Shown: positions 1 through 6,892 of the stretch, one piece after another
How positions within the stretch are numbered: the first letter of the stretch is position 1
Layout of the letters: each line of letters begins with the position of its first letter
Source: Flavisolibacter sp.
GTDB lineage: Bacteria; Bacteroidota; Bacteroidia; Chitinophagales; Chitinophagaceae
Assembly: GCA_025936195.1 (NCBI GenBank)
Contig: JAICTW010000005.1
Coordinates: 1-15,196 of the forward strand
Length of the DNA stretch: 15,196 nucleotides
Direction: 5' to 3'
Notes under the pieces: model-generated
Seen by the model: only the letters and a program-made list of their open reading frames with translations
Database searches by the model: none
What the model was told of the DNA's origin: nothing
Translations under genes and position numbers: made by a program

Positions 1-1
1 A

Positions 2-256
2 ACTACCATCAAGTACACTACTAATGATAACAGCGACAACGCAAAGAACACTATTGATATCATACTTTATTACTACGATGCCTATAATAACATTCCTTCC
101 AATGTCAGTGCGTTAATGCAGGCGCACCAGCGCATGGCTGTTGGAATTACTGCGCCATCCATTTCATCAACAACGGGACCTATTGACAATAATCTTTCCA
201 GCGACTTATCTTTATCCAAACCTCGTCCTCCTTGCTTAATCATTATCGGGCATTAA
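2..256 (+). CDS. 3' end of an unrecognised protein gene (partial)
   Basis: The reading frame that starts at base 2 is open from the window edge to a TAA at 254-256, giving the last 84 residues of a protein whose start lies outside the window. The other two plus-strand frames are broken by stops here. The visible part is polar (Thr, Asn, Asp, Ser rich), contains a stretch with three consecutive tyrosines, and ends in a Pro-rich then hydrophobic tail, KPRPPCLIIIGH. I recognise no family. Its last 25 bases overlap the chosen start of the TPR-CHAT gene in another frame, so the two are probably co-transcribed and may be translationally coupled. The frame is open and the composition looks protein-like, but a fragment this short could mislead. 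Confidence 0.5.
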   Translation, partial: TTIKYTTNDNSDNAKNTIDIILYYYDAYNNIPSNVSALMQAHQRMAVGITAPSISSTTGPIDNNLSSDLSLSKPRPPCLIIIGH

Positions 257-3045
257 AACTGTTTTCTTCTGCGCATTCTGTTCGGCCGTTGTTACTGATC
301 TTTTTTTCGGCGATCGTTTTTTTTTCTGTCTCGCAGCAACCAGGCATCAATAAAAATCTTGTTTTTGAACAATATGAAGAAGCAGATCACTATTATCACC
401 TTGCCTTAAGTTCCGGTAAGCTTTCCGAAGCAGAAGAAGAAAGATTGAATCAAACTGCATTGGAAAAATTCAGGCTTTTTCTTAGTAATTTCTCGAAAGA
501 TTTGGGTGCTGACTCACTGATTTTTTTTGCCTTTTCCAAACTTGGAGAGCTGGAACATTATTTTGATCAGCTTCATCAGGCATTGACTCATTACAATACC
601 GCAATTGAATTAAAAAAACAATTGCCTTCCGTCTCCGATTCATTTCTTTTCAAGCCTTATATTTTCGGAGGGCTTATTTACTACCGGCAAAATAAACTGG
701 ATTCAGCTTTTACTTATTTCAAAAATGCGGAAGCCGTTCAATCGCATTTTACTCAAAAGCTGCAGGAAAGTGAAAGGCTATACAATAATCTTGGAGGCAT
801 TTACTACGAGTATGGCAATTACCGGCAGGCAAAAAACTATTTTCAAAAAGCTTTGGACATCCTTTCAAAGGACAATCCATCTTACGAAGCTTTGTATGTA
901 AACTATAATATCAACCTGGGTACGATCTTATTCAAATTAGAAGATTATGATGGAGCCAATTCCATTTACCAGAAATTGTTATCAAAAGGAATTTATTTAA
1001 ACCAGATTTATAACAACATTGGGCTAATCAATTTTTATTTGGGCGCACCCAAACAGGCCATCCAGTATTTTAAAAAGGTGAATTATTCCAACGCATTGAG
1101 CATTGGGCTGTACAATGATATAGCGAACGCCTACTTTAATCTTGAAGAATTTGATTCAGTAAAGAAATATTTGCATCTGGCAGAGGAGAACAATAAACTA
1201 TACAATTCTTCCGGCCAAAGCATTGATTATGGAAGAACCTTAAAATTGTATGGCGATCTTGCAAAAACATCCGGCAGTTATGTAAAGGCTTTACAATTTT
1301 ATCAACAGGCATTTCATCAGTTTTATCCTTCCTTCGGATCAGATTCAGTTGAATCAAATCCCGACAAATTCTCCGGAGCTTTTTCTTACATCAATCTTTT
1401 CCATGCTTTACTGGCGAAAGCTGAAACGTTTCATGAGTTGTATGTGCAATCAGGTTTATTGAAATGGGGACAGGAAGAGCTTGAAACCTACGCCGCAGCG
1501 TTTCACCTGATTGATTACGTAGAGCGTACCTATGAAAGCGACGAGGCCCGCCTATTCATTGAAAGAACAAAATATCTTGTTCACACAAAGCCTATTGATA
1601 TTGCCTACGAGCTGTACCTAAAAACGAAAGACAAAAAATTTGTAGAATCACTGTATGTGTTTGACCAGCAGAATAAAGCTTCCATATTGGCATTGAATGG
1701 CCAAATGAGAGAGCAACTTTCCTTTAAGGATTCTTCAGTAATTACAAAGGAAAGACTGATCAAAACCGAAATCACAAAGCTTTCCTTACAGGCGGCCGGT
1801 TTAAAAAATGATACTGAACTGGTGAAGATCAACAAACAAATACGCGATAAAGAAATTGAGCTAGGTAAAATTCAGGAACAAGTATCCGGAACGGTTACAG
1901 GATCGAAAATTCCATCCATTCCTTTTTTACAACACCAATTACTTGATCCTAAAACTGCACTCATCTCCTATCATCTTTCGGAAGACAATCTGTTTGCAAC
2001 CCTGATCACCAAAAACAAGATTGAATGTTTCCGGCAAACTTTATTTCAAAACTTTCATGATGTCATATCAAAATACATTGACAGATTAAGACAGCCTTCT
2101 GTGTCTGATCATTCAATCAAAACTTCATCAGGTATTTACAATTTCTTTTTCCAACAATTAGATCTTAAAAATATTGAACGCCTCATCATCATTCCGGACG
2201 ATGAACTGAACTATCTTTCCTTTGAAAGCTTGCAGGACAGTTCCGGAACGTATCTCATACAGAAATATTCGGTGCAGTATCAATATTCAACAAGCCTGCT
2301 GAAAAAAGAATCTATCAATTTTTCCGGTCATGAAACACTTGCTTTTGCTCCTTTTGTTTCAAACTCGTATCAGGACTCGACAATACAATTCCAGCAGCTT
2401 TCCAATTCACTGAAGGAGATCAACAATTTAAAAGGAAAGAAGTTTACAGACAGTACTGCTACAAAAACTAATTTTTTAAATGCGCTTTCACAATACAAAG
2501 TAGTGCACCTGGCAACACATGCGGTGGTGAATAGCAAGGAAGATAATCTGTCCTATATTTCATTTTATCCTTCAGCAAATAAAAACCATTCTGATTTTTT
2601 ATTGTATTCAGAAGAAATTTATAATCTCCCATTAAACAAAACCAACCTGGTTATTTTAAGTGCCTGCGAAACGGCTTCGGGCAACCTGGTGAAAGGCGAA
2701 GGTGTTATGAGCCTTAGTCGTGCATTTGCTTATGCAGGATGTCCAAACATCATTACTTCACTTTGGAATGCGAACGATTTTTCTACGGCTTATTTAACCA
2801 GTAAGGTCCATGTCTATCTGGATAAAAATTATTCGATAGATGAAGCATTAAGGCAATCAAAGCTGGATTATTTGAATGATAAATCCATTAATCCACGTTT
2901 AAAGGATCCGTTCTACTGGTCACATTTAATTTTTGTTGGCAACTACAGTCCCGCAAAAACTTTAAACTATTGGTGGATCGCTATTTTGGCGTTGGGGATT
3001 ATTGCAGCCATACTTTTCCTTTTAAAATTAAATAGGCCCCGCTAA
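232..3045 (+). CDS. Membrane-anchored TPR-CHAT domain protein (caspase-like peptidase)
   Basis: This 937-residue protein combines helical repeats with a C-terminal CHAT domain, the caspase/separase-like cysteine peptidase fold found with TPRs. Residues 20-34 are hydrophobic after a basic N-terminus and look like a signal peptide ending SVS, followed by Gln-Gln. TPR-like repeats cover about 45-480; for example NLGGIYYEYGNYRQAKNYF near 187-204. A charged segment at about 503-552 is probably coiled coil. CHAT covers about 565-905, with the likely catalytic His763 in HLATHA and Cys812 in SACET, then KGEGVMSLSRAF. A transmembrane helix at about 914-931 is followed by KLNRPR, so by the positive-inside rule the bulk should be periplasmic. 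The start is TTG at 232; no in-frame ATG or GTG precedes it and stops lie just upstream, while TTG at 289 is a weaker alternative. Substrate unknown; catalysis is inferred from the His/Cys pair. Confidence 0.85.
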   Translation: MLNHYRALKLFSSAHSVRPLLLIFFSAIVFFSVSQQPGINKNLVFEQYEEADHYYHLALSSGKLSEAEEERLNQTALEKFRLFLSNFSKDLGADSLIFFAFSKLGELEHYFDQLHQALTHYNTAIELKKQLPSVSDSFLFKPYIFGGLIYYRQNKLDSAFTYFKNAEAVQSHFTQKLQESERLYNNLGGIYYEYGNYRQAKNYFQKALDILSKDNPSYEALYVNYNINLGTILFKLEDYDGANSIYQKLLSKGIYLNQIYNNIGLINFYLGAPKQAIQYFKKVNYSNALSIGLYNDIANAYFNLEEFDSVKKYLHLAEENNKLYNSSGQSIDYGRTLKLYGDLAKTSGSYVKALQFYQQAFHQFYPSFGSDSVESNPDKFSGAFSYINLFHALLAKAETFHELYVQSGLLKWGQEELETYAAAFHLIDYVERTYESDEARLFIERTKYLVHTKPIDIAYELYLKTKDKKFVESLYVFDQQNKASILALNGQMREQLSFKDSSVITKERLIKTEITKLSLQAAGLKNDTELVKINKQIRDKEIELGKIQEQVSGTVTGSKIPSIPFLQHQLLDPKTALISYHLSEDNLFATLITKNKIECFRQTLFQNFHDVISKYIDRLRQPSVSDHSIKTSSGIYNFFFQQLDLKNIERLIIIPDDELNYLSFESLQDSSGTYLIQKYSVQYQYSTSLLKKESINFSGHETLAFAPFVSNSYQDSTIQFQQLSNSLKEINNLKGKKFTDSTATKTNFLNALSQYKVVHLATHAVVNSKEDNLSYISFYPSANKNHSDFLLYSEEIYNLPLNKTNLVILSACETASGNLVKGEGVMSLSRAFAYAGCPNIITSLWNANDFSTAYLTSKVHVYLDKNYSIDEALRQSKLDYLNDKSINPRLKDPFYWSHLIFVGNYSPAKTLNYWWIAILALGIIAAILFLLKLNRPR

Positions 3046-3054
3046 TGCAGGGCC
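3035..3054. terminator. Weak hairpin between convergent genes
   Basis: GGCCC at 3035-3039 pairs with GGGCC at 3050-3054. GC at 3041-3042 pairs with GC at 3047-3048 around a TAAT loop, leaving one C/A mismatch. The hairpin includes the stop codon of the TPR-CHAT gene. There is no T-run after it on the plus strand. Read on the minus strand it is followed by a T-rich stretch (TATTTAATTTT), so it could end the sigma/anti-sigma transcript. It is short, so this is only a candidate. Confidence 0.3.
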
Positions 3055-3089
3055 CAGTTCCATCATAGGTGAAAATATGTTTAATTGAA

Positions 3090-3839
3090 TTATTCAGCAC
3101 TTAAGTTTTTTACTTTATTGATATAGTCATCTGAAAACTGATTATGATAAACATGATTGGAGTTGGAATGTATTTGCTCCATCAGCTGCAATGCCTGGTT
3201 GTAATTTTTATTTTTCAAATACGCCAGTGAAAGATAAAACTCAGCATCCTGCTTCGCGGCGCTTTGTTCTGGTATTGACTTGAACCAATTGATTGCTTCC
3301 GAAAGCTTGTTAGCTTTTAAATACGATAAACCGATCAGCAAACTATCATGCTGGGATAAAGTTCCCGAAGCTGCATCTTCAATCACTCCGTTGTAATTAT
3401 GATTCTGGTAAAGCTTAGCTACTTCTGATGATTGTGCATTTCCGCCTCTGATCGCTGAAGCATCATAATCAACAAAAGCTTCATTATAGAGTCTTTGAGA
3501 AGAAGGCTGTGAAGAAGAAAAAAGATTCACTCCAACCAGGATGACAATAACACTGGCAGCAACGGCCAAACTGTAGCGGATGATCTTTCCCATAGGCACA
3601 ATTCTTCCTTCTTTATGAACAGGCGAAAGTTCCTGCATCATTTCTGTATGAATGGATCGTACCTTTTCAGCAGTGCCATATTGCTGAACAGATGCAACAG
3701 CAACCTGAAGACGTTCCAGTTTTTGTTTTAATACCGTATCGCTTTGAAGCTGCGATTCAAAAGTTGCTTTCTCTGCGGCATCCATTTCTCCATCTATGTA
3801 CCGCATCAAAGTTTCGTCGTTATGTAAAGGTTCAGTCAT
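3090..3839 (-). CDS. Anti-sigma-factor-like single-pass membrane protein with C-terminal TPR-like region
   Basis: This 249-residue protein probably holds the sigma factor encoded just upstream inactive at the membrane. Residues 1-45 carry the pattern typical of Bacteroidota anti-sigma proteins (LMRYIDGEMD, then FESQL and LKQKLERLQ). A single transmembrane helix lies at about 87-107, preceded by Lys and Arg, so the N-terminus should be cytoplasmic. Residues 135-249 form TPR-like helices such as EAINWFKSIP and NKNYNQALQLMEQI, predicted to be periplasmic. The protein has no cysteine, so it is not a zinc-binding anti-sigma factor. Its start overlaps the end of the sigma gene by 8 bases (ATGACTGA), which suggests translational coupling. 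The anti-sigma role rests on gene order and N-terminal pattern, not on a strong signature. Confidence 0.75.
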   Translation of the reverse strand: MTEPLHNDETLMRYIDGEMDAAEKATFESQLQSDTVLKQKLERLQVAVASVQQYGTAEKVRSIHTEMMQELSPVHKEGRIVPMGKIIRYSLAVAASVIVILVGVNLFSSSQPSSQRLYNEAFVDYDASAIRGGNAQSSEVAKLYQNHNYNGVIEDAASGTLSQHDSLLIGLSYLKANKLSEAINWFKSIPEQSAAKQDAEFYLSLAYLKNKNYNQALQLMEQIHSNSNHVYHNQFSDDYINKVKNLSAE

Positions 3840-4440
3840 GTAGTAAATTTTTCAATTGATGATATAAGGATTTATTTTCGGTCAGCAACTCTTCTAACTT
3901 TTTTAAACATTTATATTTTTTATTCCGCACCACTTGTTCGTTTTCATAATTCAGCGATGTCAATATTTCTTTCATCGTCTGGTTTTCGTAGTAGTACAAC
4001 AAAAGAATTTTTTTACAGGTTTCACCCAGTTCATCCATCACTTTCATCAATCCTGCATTGGCCTCTCTTGCTTCCAGTGCGGTATTGATACCATGTTCTG
4101 TTTTGTCGGCTGCTTTTTCATATTTCATTTCCCTGATCTGCGACCTGCCTCTTTTTTTCAATTCGTTCAGCCAGATGTTTTTGTTCAAGGAATATAAAAA
4201 GGTTTTAATACTGGCCTCGCCTCTGAACTTTCCTGCCTTTGTCAGGTTGATAAAAGCCACCAGCACTTCCTGAAAAATATCCTGTGCATCGTCCCAACTC
4301 CCATTGTTATTGACCACATACCTTCCTAAAAGCTCGTAATGTGAACGGTACAAAAACTTTAACGACATATCCACATCCCTGTTATGCACCAGGTTATCAA
4401 TGATCTCCACATCGGTGAACGATTCAACTCTTATTGCCAT
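3832..4440 (-). CDS. ECF-type RNA polymerase sigma factor
   Basis: At 202 residues this has the size and two-domain layout of extracytoplasmic-function sigma factors. Region 2 spans about 24-97 and includes DAQDIFQEVLVAFI (51-64) and FRGEASIKTFLYSLNKNIW (72-90), the usual core-binding and -10 recognition segments. Region 4 spans about 130-186: LGETCKKILLLYYYENQTMKEI, then an HTH-like stretch ending VRNKKYKCLKKL, for -35 recognition. The linker is charged. It is the first gene of a minus-strand pair with the anti-sigma-like protein. The ATG start at 4440 has no Shine-Dalgarno motif, which is normal for this phylum. Its promoters and targets are unknown; a GGAAC palindrome lies about 110 bases upstream. 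Confidence 0.9.
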   Translation of the reverse strand: MAIRVESFTDVEIIDNLVHNRDVDMSLKFLYRSHYELLGRYVVNNNGSWDDAQDIFQEVLVAFINLTKAGKFRGEASIKTFLYSLNKNIWLNELKKRGRSQIREMKYEKAADKTEHGINTALEAREANAGLMKVMDELGETCKKILLLYYYENQTMKEILTSLNYENEQVVRNKKYKCLKKLEELLTENKSLYHQLKNLLHD

Positions 4441-4545
4441 TATTGGTAAATTCTAAAGTTTATTTTGTAACCTAAACTAAGAAGAAATCGCTTAAACTTT
4501 TCTGACTTGTGTTTTCTGTTGCAAGGTTTGTTAATTATAGACAGT

Positions 4546-4555
4546 GGAACGTTCC
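4546..4555. promoter_or_regulatory. GGAACGTTCC palindrome upstream of the sigma gene
   Basis: A perfect 10-base palindrome sits in the otherwise AT-rich gap before the ECF sigma gene. GGAAC is the classic core of -35 elements read by many ECF sigma factors, and here it can be read on both strands. On the minus strand a TATAAT follows 11 bases after the nearer GGAAC, which is too close for a standard promoter. It could be an operator or part of an autoregulated promoter. ECF -35 sequences in Bacteroidota often differ from GGAAC, so confidence is low. Confidence 0.25.
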
Positions 4556-4680
4556 GGATCCATTAAAATTATGAGCTTTGCAAAATGGGTATCTTGAAAA
4601 CAATATTGAGAATCCTGCGTAATTTTTTCCTTCCTAAAAAGAGTTGCTGTAAGTAGTTTGAAAAATTTTAAAAGCAACTA

Positions 4681-4710
4681 TTTGCAATTGAACAGAATGT
4701 TGTAACATTG
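4681..4710 (+). promoter_or_regulatory. Bacteroidota-type promoter of the tRNA-Leu gene
   Basis: TTTG at 4681-4684 is followed after 18 bases by TAACATTG at 4703-4710. This matches the Bacteroidota -33/-7 pattern (TTTG, about 19 bases, TAnnTTTG) at all but one fixed position of the -7 box. Transcription would start roughly 10-15 bases before the mature tRNA end at 4731, which is a sensible leader length. Confidence 0.5.
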
Positions 4711-4730
4711 CAGCCCTTAAAACACTACCA

Positions 4731-4817
4731 GCCCGGGTGGCGGAATTGGTAGACGCAGCAGACTCAAAATCTGCCGCCTTCACGGGTGTGCTGGTTCGAT
4801 TCCAGTCCCGGGCACCA
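4731..4817 (+). tRNA. tRNA-Leu, anticodon CAA
   Basis: This is a complete 87-base class II tRNA. The acceptor stem GCCCGGG pairs with CCCGGGC, followed by discriminator A and an encoded CCA. The D arm is GCG...CGC enclosing GAATTGGTAGA. The anticodon stem GCAGA/TCTGC encloses the loop CTCAAAA, giving anticodon CAA, which reads UUG. A long variable arm, as expected for leucine, precedes the T arm with its GTTCGATTC loop. It stands alone, with its own promoter upstream and a terminator directly downstream. Confidence 0.97.
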
Positions 4818-4822
4818 GATTG

Positions 4823-4856
4823 AAAAGCTCTGAATTTTCGGAGCTTTTTTTATTTT
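4823..4856 (+). terminator. Intrinsic terminator of the tRNA-Leu transcript
   Basis: AAAAGCTC at 4823-4830 pairs perfectly with GAGCTTTT at 4841-4848. Three more pairs inside (TGA with TCG, one of them a T-G wobble) leave a four-base loop, for an 11-pair stem. The right arm runs into a T-rich tract to about 4859. It begins six bases after the tRNA CCA, the standard arrangement for rho-independent termination. Confidence 0.85.
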
Positions 4857-5036
4857 TTATCTCGTCTGAAATCCATGCGGAAATATTATTTTTTGCAAAT
4901 CTGTACGATAACTCAATCACATTTTGCGAAATGCCGCCCATTATCCTAATCATTTAAGCAATTGATTAATCTTAAGAGCTTGATAAGTCATTGGCGAAAA
5001 CTAAGTACATTACCTGCCTACATTTTTAAAACAGTC

Positions 5037-5834
5037 ATGCAGGCAAAAGAAAACCCAAACAAAAAATTCGAATCAGGATATGCACCAGCTAATGGACTTG
5101 AGCTTTATTACGAGATTCATGGAGAAGGCAAGCCGCTTGTTTTAATTCATGGCGGCGGATCAACCATACAAACAACCTTTGGAAACATTCTTCCATTGCT
5201 TGCCGGGAAATACAAACTCATTGCAGTAGAACTGCAGGCACATGGCCATACCAAAGACAGAGATACTCCTGAAAGCTTTGCTCAGGACGCTGCTGACGTT
5301 GCAGCCTTGCTTCGTTATCTCAAAATACACAAAGCTTCATTCTTTGGTTTCAGCAACGGGGGCCAAACAACAATGCAAATAGGCATTAGCCATCCTCAAA
5401 TGGTTGATAAATTAATTATCGTGTCTGCTTTTTATAGAAGAGAGGGAGCCATGAAAGGTTTTTTTGAAAGTATGGAAAGGGCAACCATTGATGATATGCC
5501 GTCCTTTTATAAAGAAGCTTATTTAAAAATTACGAATGACCCTGCGGGATTGCAAAGAATGTTTGAAAAGGACAGGGCAAGAATGGTAAGCTTCAAAGAC
5601 TGGAGCGATGACGACATAGCTTCCATAAAAGCACCCACGCTTATTATTGCAGGAGACAAAGACGTGGTCACTCCTGAGCATGTGTTGCAAATGGCAGGCA
5701 AAATTGAAGGGAGTGAACTAATGATATTGCCTGGTAATCACGGTTCATTCATTGGTGAAGCAATGACCACAAAACAAGGAAGTAAGATACCTGCGTTAAC
5801 CGCAGCAGTTATTGAAGAGTTTTTAGATAGATAG
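5037..5834 (+). CDS. Alpha/beta hydrolase
   Basis: This 265-residue protein has the full set of alpha/beta-hydrolase signatures. HGGG at 38-41 forms the oxyanion-hole loop after strand 3. The nucleophile elbow is GFSNGG with Ser106. The acid is probably Asp209 in GDKDVVTP, and the base is His235 in LPGNHGSF. The cap region (about 132-190) is short and helical. The substrate cannot be told from sequence; relatives are annotated variously as esterases, lactonases or haloperoxidase-like enzymes. The ATG at 5037 was chosen because homologous proteins as I know them begin shortly before a segment like SGYAPANGLELYYEIHG. An in-frame TTG at 4962 would add 25 residues (MINLKSLISHW...). No export signal is evident from the ATG start. 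It is a single gene between the tRNA terminator and a convergent operon. Confidence 0.88.
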   Translation: MQAKENPNKKFESGYAPANGLELYYEIHGEGKPLVLIHGGGSTIQTTFGNILPLLAGKYKLIAVELQAHGHTKDRDTPESFAQDAADVAALLRYLKIHKASFFGFSNGGQTTMQIGISHPQMVDKLIIVSAFYRREGAMKGFFESMERATIDDMPSFYKEAYLKITNDPAGLQRMFEKDRARMVSFKDWSDDDIASIKAPTLIIAGDKDVVTPEHVLQMAGKIEGSELMILPGNHGSFIGEAMTTKQGSKIPALTAAVIEEFLDR

Positions 5835-5861
5835 ATTTACAAAATTCAAATTTCAGTTTGC

Positions 5862-5941
5862 AACAAAAAGTAAGCTTTGCCATCGCGATTACTTGTAATG
5901 GTGCAGACTAATATAAATGCAAGCATCATATTGCAAAGCTT
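5862..5941 (-). terminator. Branched inverted repeat with U-run after the cupredoxin gene
   Basis: GCAAAGCTT at 5933-5941 is a perfect 9-base inverted repeat of AAGCTTTGC at 5872-5880, and the outer arm overlaps the cupredoxin stop codon. Inside lie two smaller inverted repeats: ATTAC/GTAAT at 5888-5899, and AATAT/ATATT around ATGC/GCAT at 5910-5932. Read on the minus strand, the outer stem is followed two bases later by TTTTT (5865-5869), so the whole could act as a terminator for the DUF4142-cupredoxin operon. The 52-base enclosed region is unusually long for a simple terminator. On the plus strand there is no T-run. Confidence 0.45.
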
Positions 5942-6348
5942 CACTGAACTATAATCTTTCCCTTCATCACCATGTGAATGGCGCAGTAGTAATCGGTGTT
6001 CTTTGTAATGACCTTTTTCCATGATTGTCCAGGAACCAAAGTTGATGACGTCCATGCTTTATTCACTTCGGTAACACAATGATTGGTCATGCCGTTATTG
6101 ATCCACACTACGGTGTCGCCTGCGTGAATGGTTAATTCATCCGGATTGAATTTCATCTGGCTTATTTCAATCGTATGCGTATGTTCGCTTTGCTGCGGTA
6201 CTGCAACTGTTGAAGTAGTATCTTCCGGCACATTCTCATTTTCCGGAGGAGCAGTAACGGTTTGATCCGGCTGATTGTTACAAGCTGCAAGAAAAAAGAA
6301 AGCAAGCAGGCAGGTGCTGCTTGCTCTAAATAGTTTACGATTGTGCAT
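5941..6348 (-). CDS. Amicyanin-like cupredoxin lipoprotein (type 1 copper)
   Basis: This 135-residue protein is a small blue-copper electron-transfer protein anchored by lipid. Residues 1-23 are a lipoprotein signal with lipobox LAAC and lipidated Cys23. A Pro/Glu/Thr-rich linker runs to about 55. The cupredoxin domain (about 57-135) has IEISQMKFNPDELTIHAGD, then candidate copper ligands His90 (MTNHCV), Cys122, His125 and Met128 in YYCAIHMVMKG. The C-x2-H-x2-M spacing is that of amicyanin rather than plastocyanin. It is the second gene of a minus-strand operon, one base after the DUF4142 gene, so the two are surely co-transcribed. Its redox partner is unknown. It probably faces the periplasm or lies on the outer membrane. 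Confidence 0.88.
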   Translation of the reverse strand: MHNRKLFRASSTCLLAFFFLAACNNQPDQTVTAPPENENVPEDTTSTVAVPQQSEHTHTIEISQMKFNPDELTIHAGDTVVWINNGMTNHCVTEVNKAWTSSTLVPGQSWKKVITKNTDYYCAIHMVMKGKIIVQ

Positions 6349-6349
6349 T

Positions 6350-6892
6350 TTATTTCAGGTTTTTCGCTACCATTTCAGCGTGTGCCAGATGTGTTTTCAA
6401 AACAGGCACTACGCTTTGCAAAAGATTTTTCAATTCTGCATTTTGTGCATCTGGAATGAGCGTGTTCTCTACCGCTGCAATAACTGCTTTGTGGTAAGCC
6501 ACTTCATTTTTTACATAGGCTTTGTCAAAGGCTGCACCTGATTTGTTTTTCAGTGAAGCGGCTGTTTTTTGTGCATTAGCACGTAATTGGCGGCTTGTTG
6601 CGTTGTCTTTAGGTGTAACACCCAATTTTTTCACCAGGGCCGAAGCCTGATTGATCACTGATTGGTGATCAGTGATCATGGTTTTGGCAAAATTGAGCAC
6701 TTCTGCATTCTTCGATTTTGATTCAGCAAGTTTAGCAGCATCAATATCAATTTGATTGGCGGTTACCGCCACTGAAGCAATTTCAGCATCGTTCAGCTTC
6801 ATTGCCTTCTTTTGTGCAAAGGAAGGCGTGACCATTAAAAAGCAAAGAGCGGCAACAATTGCGCTGCTGGTTGAAAAGGCTTTCTTTTTCAT
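6350..6892 (-). CDS. Exported DUF4142 family protein (ferritin-like four-helix)
   Basis: This 180-residue protein has a clean signal peptide (MKKKAFSTSS, then a hydrophobic core) with predicted cleavage at SFA before Gln27. Residues 32-178 are almost entirely helical and match the DUF4142 pattern: LNDAEIASVAVTANQIDIDAAKLA, NFAKTMITDHQSV, and near the end HLAHAEMVAKNLK. DUF4142 proteins are predicted periplasmic or outer-membrane four-helix bundles, sometimes linked to stress resistance; no biochemical activity is established. The DH and H-x2-H positions could bind metal in a ferritin-like bundle, which is inference. It is the first gene of an operon with the cupredoxin lipoprotein, which supports a shared metal or redox stress role. 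Confidence 0.85.
   Translation of the reverse strand: MKKKAFSTSSAIVAALCFLMVTPSFAQKKAMKLNDAEIASVAVTANQIDIDAAKLAESKSKNAEVLNFAKTMITDHQSVINQASALVKKLGVTPKDNATSRQLRANAQKTAASLKNKSGAAFDKAYVKNEVAYHKAVIAAVENTLIPDAQNAELKNLLQSVVPVLKTHLAHAEMVAKNLK

Noticed and set aside
4731..4817. tRNA-Leu as an integration site for a genomic island.
   Set aside because: I saw no second copy of the tRNA 3' end in the window, and no integrase or phage gene near it.
4885..4926. Possible Bacteroidota promoter for the hydrolase (TTTG at 4892 and ATTTTG at 4921).
   Set aside because: The would-be -7 box lacks the TA and no correctly spaced pair could be found.
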